From Planctomycetia bacterium (GTDB taxonomy: Bacteria > Planctomycetota > Planctomycetia > Pirellulales > Thermoguttaceae): 64,000 nt of DNA. The DNA is taken from the NCBI GenBank assembly GCA_030539295.1, contig JAUNSJ010000001.1:64001-128000 (forward strand), written 5' to 3'. A program made the translations under genes and the position numbers. This document shows positions 9,396 through 16,859 of the stretch, in pieces (position 1 is the first letter of the stretch; each line of letters begins with the position of its first letter). The notes below the pieces were generated by a model, which searched no databases, was not told where the DNA came from, and worked only from the letters and a program-made list of their open reading frames with translations.

Positions 9396-10724
9396 TTAAA
9401 GAATAACTGTTTCCATACCGAATACCGCCGCGAGCTGTTTTAGTTCAACTTTTTTGTTACCGACAATAATCAGAGCATGATGTGACGAAAGTTCATTCAT
9501 AATTTCATGGCCGTCGCGACATCGAATCAAGGCACCATTGCGGCAGTCGGAACCTGGATATTGCACATAATCTTCGATTATCGCTTCGATAATACTGATT
9601 TTCTTAAAGTCCGGATAGACCTTGGCGATGGTAATAGCGCCTTTCGGGAAACGGCAATCGATAACAATAGCATTCTTATCAACAATTTCCAGCACTTTTG
9701 GCCGCATCGTCCATTCAGAACAGAACATGCGTGGTGCGAATCCGAAATACCCGCAATGGACGCCGAGTAAATGGTTGTCCGGGTCCGGAATATCGGGAAA
9801 ATGGTCAATACGCTCATGAGCCAAGGCAGCCATTCCGACGAGGAACGGATAAAGATTGGTCATCATAATAGGTGCCTGAATCGCACGATAAATCAAAAAA
9901 GTACTAAGCATTGTAAGCGTATCGCCTTCACAAGCCCAAATTATATTATCTCGTTCGAAAATCATATTCCAGGCGAGACAAGGGGTTGTATCGCAGAGAA
10001 ACGATTCGTTTAAACAATTGCAACCCACGCCTTCGACACCACCAATTTCGTTAATCACACTCTTAATGGCCATGTAAATTTTAACTGCCCGTAAATAATT
10101 TGATTCGGGAACATTCTGTTGACAGACATCCCAATCGGCGCAAACTTTCCTTGCCTCTTCATCAGCAATATTTCTGGCATTCTCGGCGACCTCTTTCCAA
10201 CTTTGATAGATCAGCTTCATGCCAAAGGTTTCTTCCATTTTTTGTGTACATTCCTGTTCCCACCAGTAGAACCGTTTAAAGATATAGGCCTGCATGCCTT
10301 CGCCAGGCGAATCCTGAAACATAAGGAACTTGCCACCGGATCGCAGTCTGGCTTTTGCTGCGATGGCGCGGAGAACGACTTTTGCCAAATCAACGTTATA
10401 AGGAGTAAAGACATTAAACCCAAGTTCGCGCAGATACGTTACGATTTCCCAATCCCACATTTCGACGGTGCCGAATCGCGAGGTAAGAACGAGGAACGGG
10501 AGTACTATTTTTTTTAATTCCTCCTTTTCGCGAAACGCAGCGCCAATAAGTTGCGGGAAAACAACGGCGTCCGCGTCAGGAACACTGTCACCCAGTTGAA
10601 CCGGTGCGAGAAAATCCGCTTCATTGCCGTAAAAGTCTTTGAGCCTTTCAAGCTGTTCGCCAAATTCTTTTCGTTCCCGTTCATTGGCTCCGGCAAAGTA
10701 GATTGGTACCAATTTTGCTTTCAT
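9396..10724 (-). CDS. L-fucose/L-arabinose isomerase-like protein
   Basis: A 442-residue protein resembling the FucI/AraA isomerase superfamily: an N-terminal alpha/beta part (about 1-150), then a region with GVGCNCLNESF (about 233-243) and conserved acidic/His positions such as ACEGD and GVHCGYFG that fit the metal-binding core. It is shorter than L-fucose isomerase (about 590) and belongs to the loosely characterised FucI-like proteins, so substrate assignment is not safe. It is the first gene of the right-to-left run after the 337-bp gap that follows deoR. The ribosome-binding site is AAGGAAA. Confidence 0.65.
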   Translation of the reverse strand: MKAKLVPIYFAGANERERKEFGEQLERLKDFYGNEADFLAPVQLGDSVPDADAVVFPQLIGAAFREKEELKKIVLPFLVLTSRFGTVEMWDWEIVTYLRELGFNVFTPYNVDLAKVVLRAIAAKARLRSGGKFLMFQDSPGEGMQAYIFKRFYWWEQECTQKMEETFGMKLIYQSWKEVAENARNIADEEARKVCADWDVCQQNVPESNYLRAVKIYMAIKSVINEIGGVEGVGCNCLNESFLCDTTPCLAWNMIFERDNIIWACEGDTLTMLSTFLIYRAIQAPIMMTNLYPFLVGMAALAHERIDHFPDIPDPDNHLLGVHCGYFGFAPRMFCSEWTMRPKVLEIVDKNAIVIDCRFPKGAITIAKVYPDFKKISIIEAIIEDYVQYPGSDCRNGALIRCRDGHEIMNELSSHHALIIVGNKKVELKQLAAVFGMETVIL

Positions 10725-10740
10725 GACTGCTTTCCTTACT

Positions 10741-10848
10741 GCTTATTGTTATATATTATCCAAGCCTCTGATCTCACAAAAAGTCAGAGACAAAGCCGCA
10801 CCATCGAAACGAAATCCAATAACCACAGTTAACGCTTATTGTCAATAA
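10741..10848 (-). promoter_or_regulatory. Intergenic control region with TTATTGT boxes upstream of the FucI-like operon
   Basis: The 337-bp gap 10725-11060 has no gene. It contains a perfect 13-bp palindrome TTATTGTCAATAA (10836-10848) and a second half-box TTATTGTT (10743-10750) next to an AT-rich -10-like block on the minus strand (10750-10755, with TTGTGA at 10774-10779 as a weak -35). A 6-bp inverted repeat, CTCTGA/TCAGAG (10766-10771 and 10784-10789), lies between them. The same TTATTGTY sequence occurs near the kinase promoter and upstream of the leader at 15470, so it is a candidate DeoR operator. This is inferred from sequence only. Confidence 0.45.
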
Positions 10849-11060
10849 CAGTTCAAATGAATTGTCATATTCGTTACCTCGGGGGACGTAACAGGCGCAC
10901 AAAATCCCCGTGGCAGATAAAATTATGCTTATATTCCGCTGAAAACGTAATTTCAACAGATATTCTGCGTTGAACAAATTCGTAAGATACAGCAGCGTTC
11001 AACCGGAACGGCAAACGCGAACGAATATAACAAATTTAAGTATCATTGATCTTTTCAACA

Positions 11061-11861
11061 TTACTGGCACTCACATTCTGCAACGCGGACTTCGACTCTC
11101 GCCTTCTCAACCGCATCCAAAAATTCACGATCCGCTCCGCTATCCGTAATGAGCATATCCAGTTCATTGAGCATGGCAAAGCGAACGAAATAATTCTTTT
11201 CAATTTTATCACTGTCTGCAACGAGGATAACCTGGGATGCAGATTTGATCAAAGCGGACTTCACATTGGCGGTATCGAGATTCGGGGAGGAAAGCCCTTT
11301 GGCAATACTCATACCATTTGTTGCAAGAAAAAGTTTATCAACGTTTATATTTTGGATCATATCAAGCACGGACTGACCAAGCGTGCAATGGAAATTTTTT
11401 CGAATACGTCCGCCAGTAATAAGGACGACGGCTTCTGAATGCTCTTCGAGATAAGAGGCAATCTGGAGGTCGTTGGTTACAATCGTCAAATCGGGAACGT
11501 TGGCAATTAATTTTGCCAGTTCAAACGTCGTCGTACCGGTATCAAGAGCAATGGAATCGCCTGGCTGTACAATCGTGGCCGCCACGCGAGCAATAGCGAC
11601 CTTTTCGCGTACGCGTTCGACTTCCTTTTCGTAGGTGTTGGGTTCGTAAGTGACTTTCTTTATGCTTATGGCCCCGCCATGGGTCCGTTTAAGAAAGCCT
11701 CCTTCTTCCAGCTCGCGAAGATCATTGCGTATCGTACCGGGCGAAACCGAGAAACGTTCACACAAATCGGTAACGGTGGTTTTTTCGTACTCGTTAACGG
11801 CTTCGATAATCAGTTGTTTACGCTCTTCAGCAAACAGGCAGTCATCGGTTTTTTCATACAT
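11061..11861 (-). CDS. DeoR-family transcriptional regulator
   Basis: A 266-residue regulator. A winged helix-turn-helix spans about residues 27-64 with the family signature LKRTHGGA (57-64). The C-terminal DeoRC sensor domain has the sugar-phosphate loop DTGTTT (107-112), then TND and LITGGRIRK motifs. DeoR proteins usually repress sugar genes and release DNA when they bind a phosphorylated sugar. It lies 15 bp downstream of the FGGY kinase and upstream of the FucI-like operon, so it is placed to control both. Ribosome-binding site AAAGGA. Confidence 0.93.
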   Translation of the reverse strand: MYEKTDDCLFAEERKQLIIEAVNEYEKTTVTDLCERFSVSPGTIRNDLRELEEGGFLKRTHGGAISIKKVTYEPNTYEKEVERVREKVAIARVAATIVQPGDSIALDTGTTTFELAKLIANVPDLTIVTNDLQIASYLEEHSEAVVLITGGRIRKNFHCTLGQSVLDMIQNINVDKLFLATNGMSIAKGLSSPNLDTANVKSALIKSASQVILVADSDKIEKNYFVRFAMLNELDMLITDSGADREFLDAVEKARVEVRVAECECQ

Positions 11862-11876
11862 GAGTTCAGGATCCTT

Positions 11877-13379
11877 TCAAGGTTTATAAATCGCGGCAAC
11901 AGCGTCAAGAGCCCGCTGGTACCGCTTAAAATTATTTTGATAGATTTCATAATTCTCCGAATTCGGAAAAAAAGTACGACCGGGTGCGGCAACGCGTCGA
12001 ATCGGTTCCTTGCAGTCGGAAAATAAGCCAACACCAGTTCCGGCTATAACCGCACTTCCAATTAACGATGTATCACTCATTTCACAGGTAGTAATTTGAA
12101 GTCCCAAAACATCGGCTTTGATCTGATTAAAGAGTGGTGAATTCGCGCCCCCACCCATGGCGAAGAGCTGTTCAAAGCTTCGACGGGGATAGAGCGTTCG
12201 AGTTACATCAAAGTAGTATCGGTATTCACAGGCAATACTCTCCATAATAGCGCGATACAGATGTGCTCTTGTATGCTTCCAGTTCAGGCCGATAAAACCG
12301 CCTTTGATATGCGGATTACTCGGCAAAACGCGACCGTCGAAGTGAGGTACGAAGGAAAGACCTTCGCAGCCGGGCGGTATGTCGAGTGCTTCCTTTTCAA
12401 GTTGGTCGTAGTCCATGTGCGGGGTCCCGGTGAACTCATCGCGGAACCACCTCAGACAAAGTCCACCGCCGTTAATATAGGCCAGCGGATACCAAAGACC
12501 ATCGACCGCGGCGCGAACCATAGTTAGCGTTTCGTGTTCCAGGTCGGGGACAAAGGAATCGACGACACTGCAAAGGACCGAAGCGGTACCGGCGCAGTCC
12601 ATCATCATCCCCTGTTCGAAAACACCGGCCCCGAGCAGAGACGCCGCCGTGTCGCCTGCCCCGGCGACGACCGGAATGCCTTCAATCAGGCCCGTCTGCC
12701 TGGCGAACTCACGCGTTGTCACCCCCACCACATCAAAGGGAGAAACAATACGAGCCATTTTATTCGCGTCAATATCGAACTCTCGCAGAAGTTCTGCAGA
12801 CCACGTCTTATTTTTATTATCGCCAAATCCGGAATACTGAAGATGTGTATAATCGAACGTCGCTTCTTCGCCGGAGAGACCGCACATACGCCCGACCAAA
12901 TAAGCATGGGGCAAGACGAACTTGTGAATTTTTGCCCAGACCTCCGGCTGCTCATGCTTCCACCAGAGAATTTTCGGACCGTGCGTATAAGTCACCGGCC
13001 CGCCGGTAAGTTCTGTAATACGTTTACCGGCTTTTTCCCGCATGATTTTTACATAGGGAGCACAGCGCGTATCAAGCCAGGAGTCGTAGCAGGTACAGGC
13101 CTGGCCTTGGACGTCTATGCCCATAATACCAGCCATCTGTCCATCGAGCCCGATCGCGGCAACGTCAGACGGAGAAATATTTTTCTCGCGAATGACCGAA
13201 GAAATCGTGCGAACGACCGCGCCATACAGATCATCCGCTTCCTGCCAGACAGTGCCCGGCTTGGGACTAACCAGAATCGAAGGCTCGAACGCGGAAGCAA
13301 GAATGGACAAGCTTTCGTCGAACAAGATACATTTGGTACCCTGCGTTCCTATGTCGAGACTGATCAAGAGATTTTTCAT
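11877..13379 (-). CDS. FGGY-family carbohydrate kinase (xylulokinase-like)
   Basis: A 500-residue sugar kinase. The N-terminal phosphate-binding loop is DIGTQGTK (9-16), substrate residues lie in GLDGQMAG (78-85), and the catalytic Asp243 is in AGAGDTAAS. The C-terminal ATP-binding region is GGGANSPLF. Length and motifs fit XylB-like kinases, but xylulose, ribulose and other ketoses are all possible. I take the ATG at 13379; a GTG immediately before it is the alternative. It is the first gene after a consensus promoter and precedes deoR, so the kinase product may also be the DeoR effector. Confidence 0.92.
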   Translation of the reverse strand: MKNLLISLDIGTQGTKCILFDESLSILASAFEPSILVSPKPGTVWQEADDLYGAVVRTISSVIREKNISPSDVAAIGLDGQMAGIMGIDVQGQACTCYDSWLDTRCAPYVKIMREKAGKRITELTGGPVTYTHGPKILWWKHEQPEVWAKIHKFVLPHAYLVGRMCGLSGEEATFDYTHLQYSGFGDNKNKTWSAELLREFDIDANKMARIVSPFDVVGVTTREFARQTGLIEGIPVVAGAGDTAASLLGAGVFEQGMMMDCAGTASVLCSVVDSFVPDLEHETLTMVRAAVDGLWYPLAYINGGGLCLRWFRDEFTGTPHMDYDQLEKEALDIPPGCEGLSFVPHFDGRVLPSNPHIKGGFIGLNWKHTRAHLYRAIMESIACEYRYYFDVTRTLYPRRSFEQLFAMGGGANSPLFNQIKADVLGLQITTCEMSDTSLIGSAVIAGTGVGLFSDCKEPIRRVAAPGRTFFPNSENYEIYQNNFKRYQRALDAVAAIYKP

Positions 13380-13431
13380 CACGCTATGGACTCTATTCTA
13401 TTATATAAAGGCATCAACGTCTGTATTAACG

Positions 13432-13452
13432 GGTAATCAATTATTGTTTACC
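13432..13452. promoter_or_regulatory. 21-bp near-palindrome, candidate DeoR operator
   Basis: GGTAA-t-CAAT-t-ATTG-t-TTACC is symmetric except at the central base and the pair flanking the CAAT/ATTG block. It sits immediately downstream of the predicted kinase transcription start, where a bound repressor would block transcription. It includes TTATTGTT at 13441-13448. Confidence 0.5.
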
Positions 13453-13462
13453 ACTGTTTGTT

Positions 13463-13491
13463 ATTATACATTGTCATTTCACTCTTGTCAA
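13463..13491 (-). promoter_or_regulatory. Consensus sigma-70 promoter of the kinase-deoR operon
   Basis: Read on the minus strand this is TTGACA (13491-13486), 17 bp, TATAAT (13468-13463), a perfect consensus on both hexamers with ideal spacing. Transcription would start near 13455 and give a leader of about 75 nt before the kinase start. Confidence 0.85.
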
Positions 13492-13806
13492 CGTCTTTAC
13501 GCAGAATTTTATCAATTTTTTACAAACTATCACCAATCGAGCATCATTGTCGCGTTGTCTCCAGCAATGACAGCTCTGATAGAAGCGAAAGAAACAGGAT
13601 ACCGTGAGTCTTTCACAGGACGTCCATACCCCTATTCGTAACAGTAGGAAGCCATACAGATCATACAAACGTCAAATAAACGCAATCTTCGCCGGGATTA
13701 ACTAAGAACAATAGGAGTACTTGCGAAAGTTTCTCTAAGAACTTTACCACCTCGACGAGAGAAATTCAAATAGAAGCCTCGATAGGTAAACAAGAGTGTC
13801 ATAAGA

Positions 13807-13834
13807 CCCCCCCGAAAATGAAGAGTCGGGGGGG
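13807..13834 (-). terminator. C7/G7 stem-loop downstream of the Tat protein gene
   Basis: A perfect 9-bp stem (CCCCCCCGA and TCGGGGGGG) with a 10-nt loop sits 14 bp beyond the stop of the minus-strand gene at 13848-14909. On that strand it is followed by TCTTAT, a poor U-tract, so it is a probable but not strong intrinsic terminator. The rest of 13492-13806 shows no gene. Confidence 0.55.
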
Positions 13835-13847
13835 AGATATGAAGACG

Positions 13848-14909
13848 TCAGGCATCTTCCTCAGCAGCAATGTTTTCGGTCTGCCAGGGACGGGCACGGT
13901 TCAAATCCGATTTAAGAATATCCACGCAAGTGTTGACATTGTCAACGAGTTGAAAATCATACATGCCAACGCAGACGAAATCGGCACCGCCTTCAAAGGC
14001 ATATCGAATCCCGACACTCGGATGTATGGCTCCGGCAGCACAAACTTTAAAGGCAATCCAAGGTTCCGGTCGAGTCGCGAAGAACTCGCGAGTTTCATCC
14101 GGGCAGCGACAATAAACATTGTCATATTCCTTACTATGCTGTCTGGACCAGTATTCAGAATGATGATAGGTTTTCATCCAGAAATCGGGAAGGATTCCTT
14201 TTTCAACCAGTTTTTGACAGGTTTCGATTCGATGAGCGCCCAGTCCGGCCAGCTTGCCCTGCTTGCGAGTCGCTTCCAAAACGGCGATAATGGCATCGTA
14301 GTCCTCGGTACGAACGTGCTCATCCGTCCATTCCCCGTTCGGATAACAGCCAACCGCGCCACCGTCGATAGACTGATTCACCTCCTTGACCGAACGTGAA
14401 TCGCAAATATACTGAATCTCGCCGCCTGTCCATTTGTAATAATCCTGGAGCATGCTCAGGACTCCAGGATAGGCCAAAAAGGTATTCATCCCACACTCTT
14501 CAGCAAGGAGCAGCGTTTCGTAGACTTTTTGCTTTGTATTATAACGTTGGGCAAGATCTCCAACATAGATCAAGTCACGCGAATGAACGAAGCCGGTTAA
14601 GAGGTTACCCCCGAGAATCATTCGGCTGATTTTGACGTCGCCGATCTGAGTCATGGGCAGCTTTTCATTAAGTTGCGCGCGCTGCGGAAGTGTAAAGCTC
14701 GTGCGAGTGGCACCGGTAACACCATCAACCTCATGCTTCGTTGTCACCTCCTGTTCCTGAAACTGGTGTTGAGCAGACATGTATTCATCTGCCATTAATT
14801 TTTTGGCAAGATGTCCCTCTTCAAGACTGGAATAGGCAATAGTACCGCCCAAACTTGCAAGGGTAAGTTTTTTAATAACCTCTCGCCGTGTTGGTTTCTT
14901 TTCTGTCAT
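13848..14909 (-). CDS. Tat-exported TIM-barrel protein, aldo/keto-reductase-like without the usual catalytic residues
   Basis: A 353-residue protein with a twin-arginine signal (TRREVIKKLTLASLGG, residues 7-22). The start is taken at 14909 because GAAAGG lies 8 bp upstream; an ATG at 14927 adds six residues. The mature part resembles aldo/keto reductases (EECGMNTFLAYPG, ...GLGAHRIETCQKLVEKG, and a late GGADFVCVGMYDFQ). The usual catalytic Asp and Tyr of the first AKR motif (DTA..Y) are replaced by FLAYPG. It may therefore be a non-redox TIM-barrel protein in the cell envelope. It has its own consensus promoter and is divergent from the dehydrogenase pair at 15837-17987. Confidence 0.7.
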   Translation of the reverse strand: MTEKKPTRREVIKKLTLASLGGTIAYSSLEEGHLAKKLMADEYMSAQHQFQEQEVTTKHEVDGVTGATRTSFTLPQRAQLNEKLPMTQIGDVKISRMILGGNLLTGFVHSRDLIYVGDLAQRYNTKQKVYETLLLAEECGMNTFLAYPGVLSMLQDYYKWTGGEIQYICDSRSVKEVNQSIDGGAVGCYPNGEWTDEHVRTEDYDAIIAVLEATRKQGKLAGLGAHRIETCQKLVEKGILPDFWMKTYHHSEYWSRQHSKEYDNVYCRCPDETREFFATRPEPWIAFKVCAAGAIHPSVGIRYAFEGGADFVCVGMYDFQLVDNVNTCVDILKSDLNRARPWQTENIAAEEDA

Positions 14910-15073
14910 TGTAAAGACCTTTCTCATTAAGTATACTACTTCAATACTACCGACACCTTCTGCAGGCGGGCTATTCAGTTATCGGCGTTGGCAAAACAAC
15001 ATAAAACCCTCTTCAATGCAAATTTCCCCGCTTGAATTAACAGGCTGACTGGAATTTCTCTTGAATCGTCTCT

Positions 15074-15102
15074 TTTATAACACAAAACAACAATCTTGTC
15101 AA
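15074..15102 (-). promoter_or_regulatory. Consensus-like sigma-70 promoter for the Tat TIM-barrel gene
   Basis: On the minus strand: TTGACA (15102-15097), 17 bp, TATAAA (15079-15074). The start site would be near 15067, about 158 nt before the ATG. The remaining AT-rich sequence 15103-15387 shows no gene. Confidence 0.8.
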
Positions 15103-15387
15103 TGCTTTTTTATCATATTTACAAAAAAATGACACAAAACACCAAAACAAGATGGTATTTTTGCCTAGATTCACTAATTTACAATCAGAAAGATCCTTTC
15201 CAAAGGGGCTAAAGAGGACGTAGGTTGCAAATCACCAATCGGTAGAGCAAAAATCTTGGAAGCGGTTCCCAATGATTATTTCTATTTCCCTGAACACAAA
15301 AACATCACTATCTGCTTACTACAGAATAACTTGCAATGTTTTCCATGAACATCTAAGCAAACCTGACGTCACCCAAAAGTTTTATCT

Positions 15388-15419
15388 AAAGACAATAAAA
15401 CACAACAAAAGACAATAAA
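15388..15419 (+). repeat. Two direct repeats AAAGACAATAAA with a 20-bp period
   Basis: Copies at 15388-15399 and 15408-15419 lie on the same DNA face, about two helical turns apart, just upstream of the -35 at 15434. GACAATAA is the reverse complement of the TTATTGTC box seen in the palindrome at 10836, so these may be binding sites for the same regulator. Confidence 0.5.
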
Positions 15420-15433
15420 TCATCAAAAAACAC

Positions 15434-15462
15434 TTGACAAATACTGTCTTTCTTGTTATACT
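15434..15462 (+). promoter_or_regulatory. Consensus sigma-70 promoter driving the structured leader
   Basis: TTGACA (15434-15439), 17 bp, TATACT (15457-15462). Transcription should begin around 15470, giving an untranslated region of about 367 nt before the ATG at 15837. Confidence 0.88.
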
Positions 15463-15469
15463 AATATTC

Positions 15470-15836
15470 AGCAACAGGAAATTAGCTTGAGGTGCGAAAG
15501 TACCGCGGCTAAAACGGGCTTGTTGCAGGGGAAAAGTCAAATTGGATGAATGAGTTCCCCGTCAGCCCCCTCGATGCCAAAGGCAGGACTTTCGCCCGCG
15601 GACACACGGTGCGTTCTTCCTGCGTAAGGAGAATGCGTCCCGGGTTATTCATGGAACGATAGAGATGAAGTATGTGCAATCGGCAGTAGAAACACAACTT
15701 ATTGGAAACGAAGTGCACATGTCCGACAAGCACTCCTCTTAAGGCGGTCCTTGAGCGCGGGAGTACGGGCTACGGATTTAAGGTGGACCGCGCGAAGTAA
15801 CATGAACTAAAGCAACAGGAGTAAATTACAAGAAAA
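15470..15836 (+). ncRNA. Long structured 5' leader or ncRNA of unknown class
   Basis: This GC-richer stretch follows a strong promoter and contains no convincing ORF. Helices visible by eye: a GNRA hairpin GGTGC-GAAA-GTACC (15491-15504); GGGGAA/TTCCCC (15528-15533, 15555-15560); TGCC-AAA-GGCA (15575-15585); an imperfect stem GCGTTCTTCC with GGAGAATGC (15611-15636); ATGTGCA/TGCACAT (15672-15678, 15714-15720); GCGGTCC/GGACCGC (15744-15750, 15785-15791). A competing 8-bp helix pairs GCGAAAGT (15494-15501) with ACTTTCGC (15588-15595) and would break the GNRA hairpin. GCAACAGGA occurs at both ends (15471 and 15812); the second copy runs into the Shine-Dalgarno sequence of the next gene, and TGTTGC (15521-15526) can pair with either. 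I could not match it to tmRNA, RNase P, SRP, 6S or common riboswitches. Confidence 0.6.
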
Positions 15837-16856
15837 ATGAATAACGATAAACTGGGAATCTGTTTGGTCGGTGCCGGACGGGCTGGCATGATACACGCAC
15901 GTAATTACTTTGAGCGAATTACAAACGCCGATGTCGTCTGCGTTGTCGATGCCGTATCAGAAGCGGCGGAACAGGCAGCCAGCGAATTAAAGGCCGCGCG
16001 ATTCGACACCGACTATCGCAACGTTCTGGACGACGACCGTATCGATGCCGTCGTAATTGCGGCGCCGACGGATCTGCACAAGAGAGTCGTTCTTGATTTT
16101 GCCGATGCGGGCAAAAGCATTTTCTGCGAGAAACCCATGGGAGTTACCGTCGCGGAATGCGATGAAATGATTCAACGTTGTGAGGCGAACAAGGTCATTT
16201 TGCAGATTGGTTTTATGCGCCGGCACGACAGCAGTTTTGTTCAGGCAAAAGAGCAGATCGCGGCAGGTGACATTGGAGACATTGTCCTTATTCAATCTTG
16301 TACCCGTGGCCCGTCAAAGCCGAAGCCGTGGATGTACGATATCAGTAAGAGCAATGGCATACTCGCCGAAGTCAACAGTCACGATATCGACAGTGTTCGC
16401 TGGTTCGCGGAATCCGAAATGGACCAACTTTATGCAATTGCCGGTAATTTCCGCAACCGTGAAATTGCGGAGCAGTATCCCGATTACTACGATAATCTTG
16501 TCATGTCCGGGACCTTTAAGAACGGCATACAATTTGTCATAACAGGCGCGTCCTATGTGCAATATGGATACGATTCCCGAATGGAAATTGTAGGGACCAA
16601 AGGGCGGATACAAATAGGGCGCAACGACAAGGCATTTTACAATTGTACTACACCGGGGCGTGGAACATGCACGCCTTTTATTGAGAGCTGGACCTCACTG
16701 TTCCATGAGGCGTACCTCGCTGAAGACAGACATTTCGTCGATTGTGTTCTGAACGGTCGCAACCCCAAAGTCACAGGACTTGACGGGCGTATGGCGGTTC
16801 ATATTGTTGAAGTTGGGAACGAATCCATTCGTGAAAGAAAGATAAAAAAGGTGTGA
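15837..16856 (+). CDS. Gfo/Idh/MocA dehydrogenase, inositol 2-dehydrogenase-like
   Basis: A 339-residue NAD-dependent dehydrogenase. The Rossmann motif is GAGRAG (12-17), the signature CEKPMG is at 97-102, GFMRRHD at 125-131 resembles the GFxRRFD motif of inositol/sugar dehydrogenases, and the catalytic region is EVNSHDID with His182 and Asp186. Cytoplasmic. CAGGAG (15816-15821) lies 15 bp before the ATG, longer than usual, and it overlaps the repeat at the end of the structured leader, which suggests control of translation. It is followed after 3 bp by a zinc alcohol dehydrogenase, so the pair forms an operon acting on a polyol or sugar. Confidence 0.9.
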   Translation: MNNDKLGICLVGAGRAGMIHARNYFERITNADVVCVVDAVSEAAEQAASELKAARFDTDYRNVLDDDRIDAVVIAAPTDLHKRVVLDFADAGKSIFCEKPMGVTVAECDEMIQRCEANKVILQIGFMRRHDSSFVQAKEQIAAGDIGDIVLIQSCTRGPSKPKPWMYDISKSNGILAEVNSHDIDSVRWFAESEMDQLYAIAGNFRNREIAEQYPDYYDNLVMSGTFKNGIQFVITGASYVQYGYDSRMEIVGTKGRIQIGRNDKAFYNCTTPGRGTCTPFIESWTSLFHEAYLAEDRHFVDCVLNGRNPKVTGLDGRMAVHIVEVGNESIRERKIKKV

Positions 16857-16859
16857 GCC

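Noticed and set aside
12534-13436. 300-codon plus-strand frame inside the FGGY kinase
   Set aside because: Antisense to a well-conserved kinase, with composition of a shadow frame.
15470-15836. tmRNA, RNase P RNA, SRP RNA, 6S RNA or lysine/cobalamin riboswitch
   Set aside because: The GAGGTGCG segment recalled a lysine riboswitch, but the following conserved blocks are absent. No GAGGAAAGTCC, no tmRNA ends and no cobalamin box were found.
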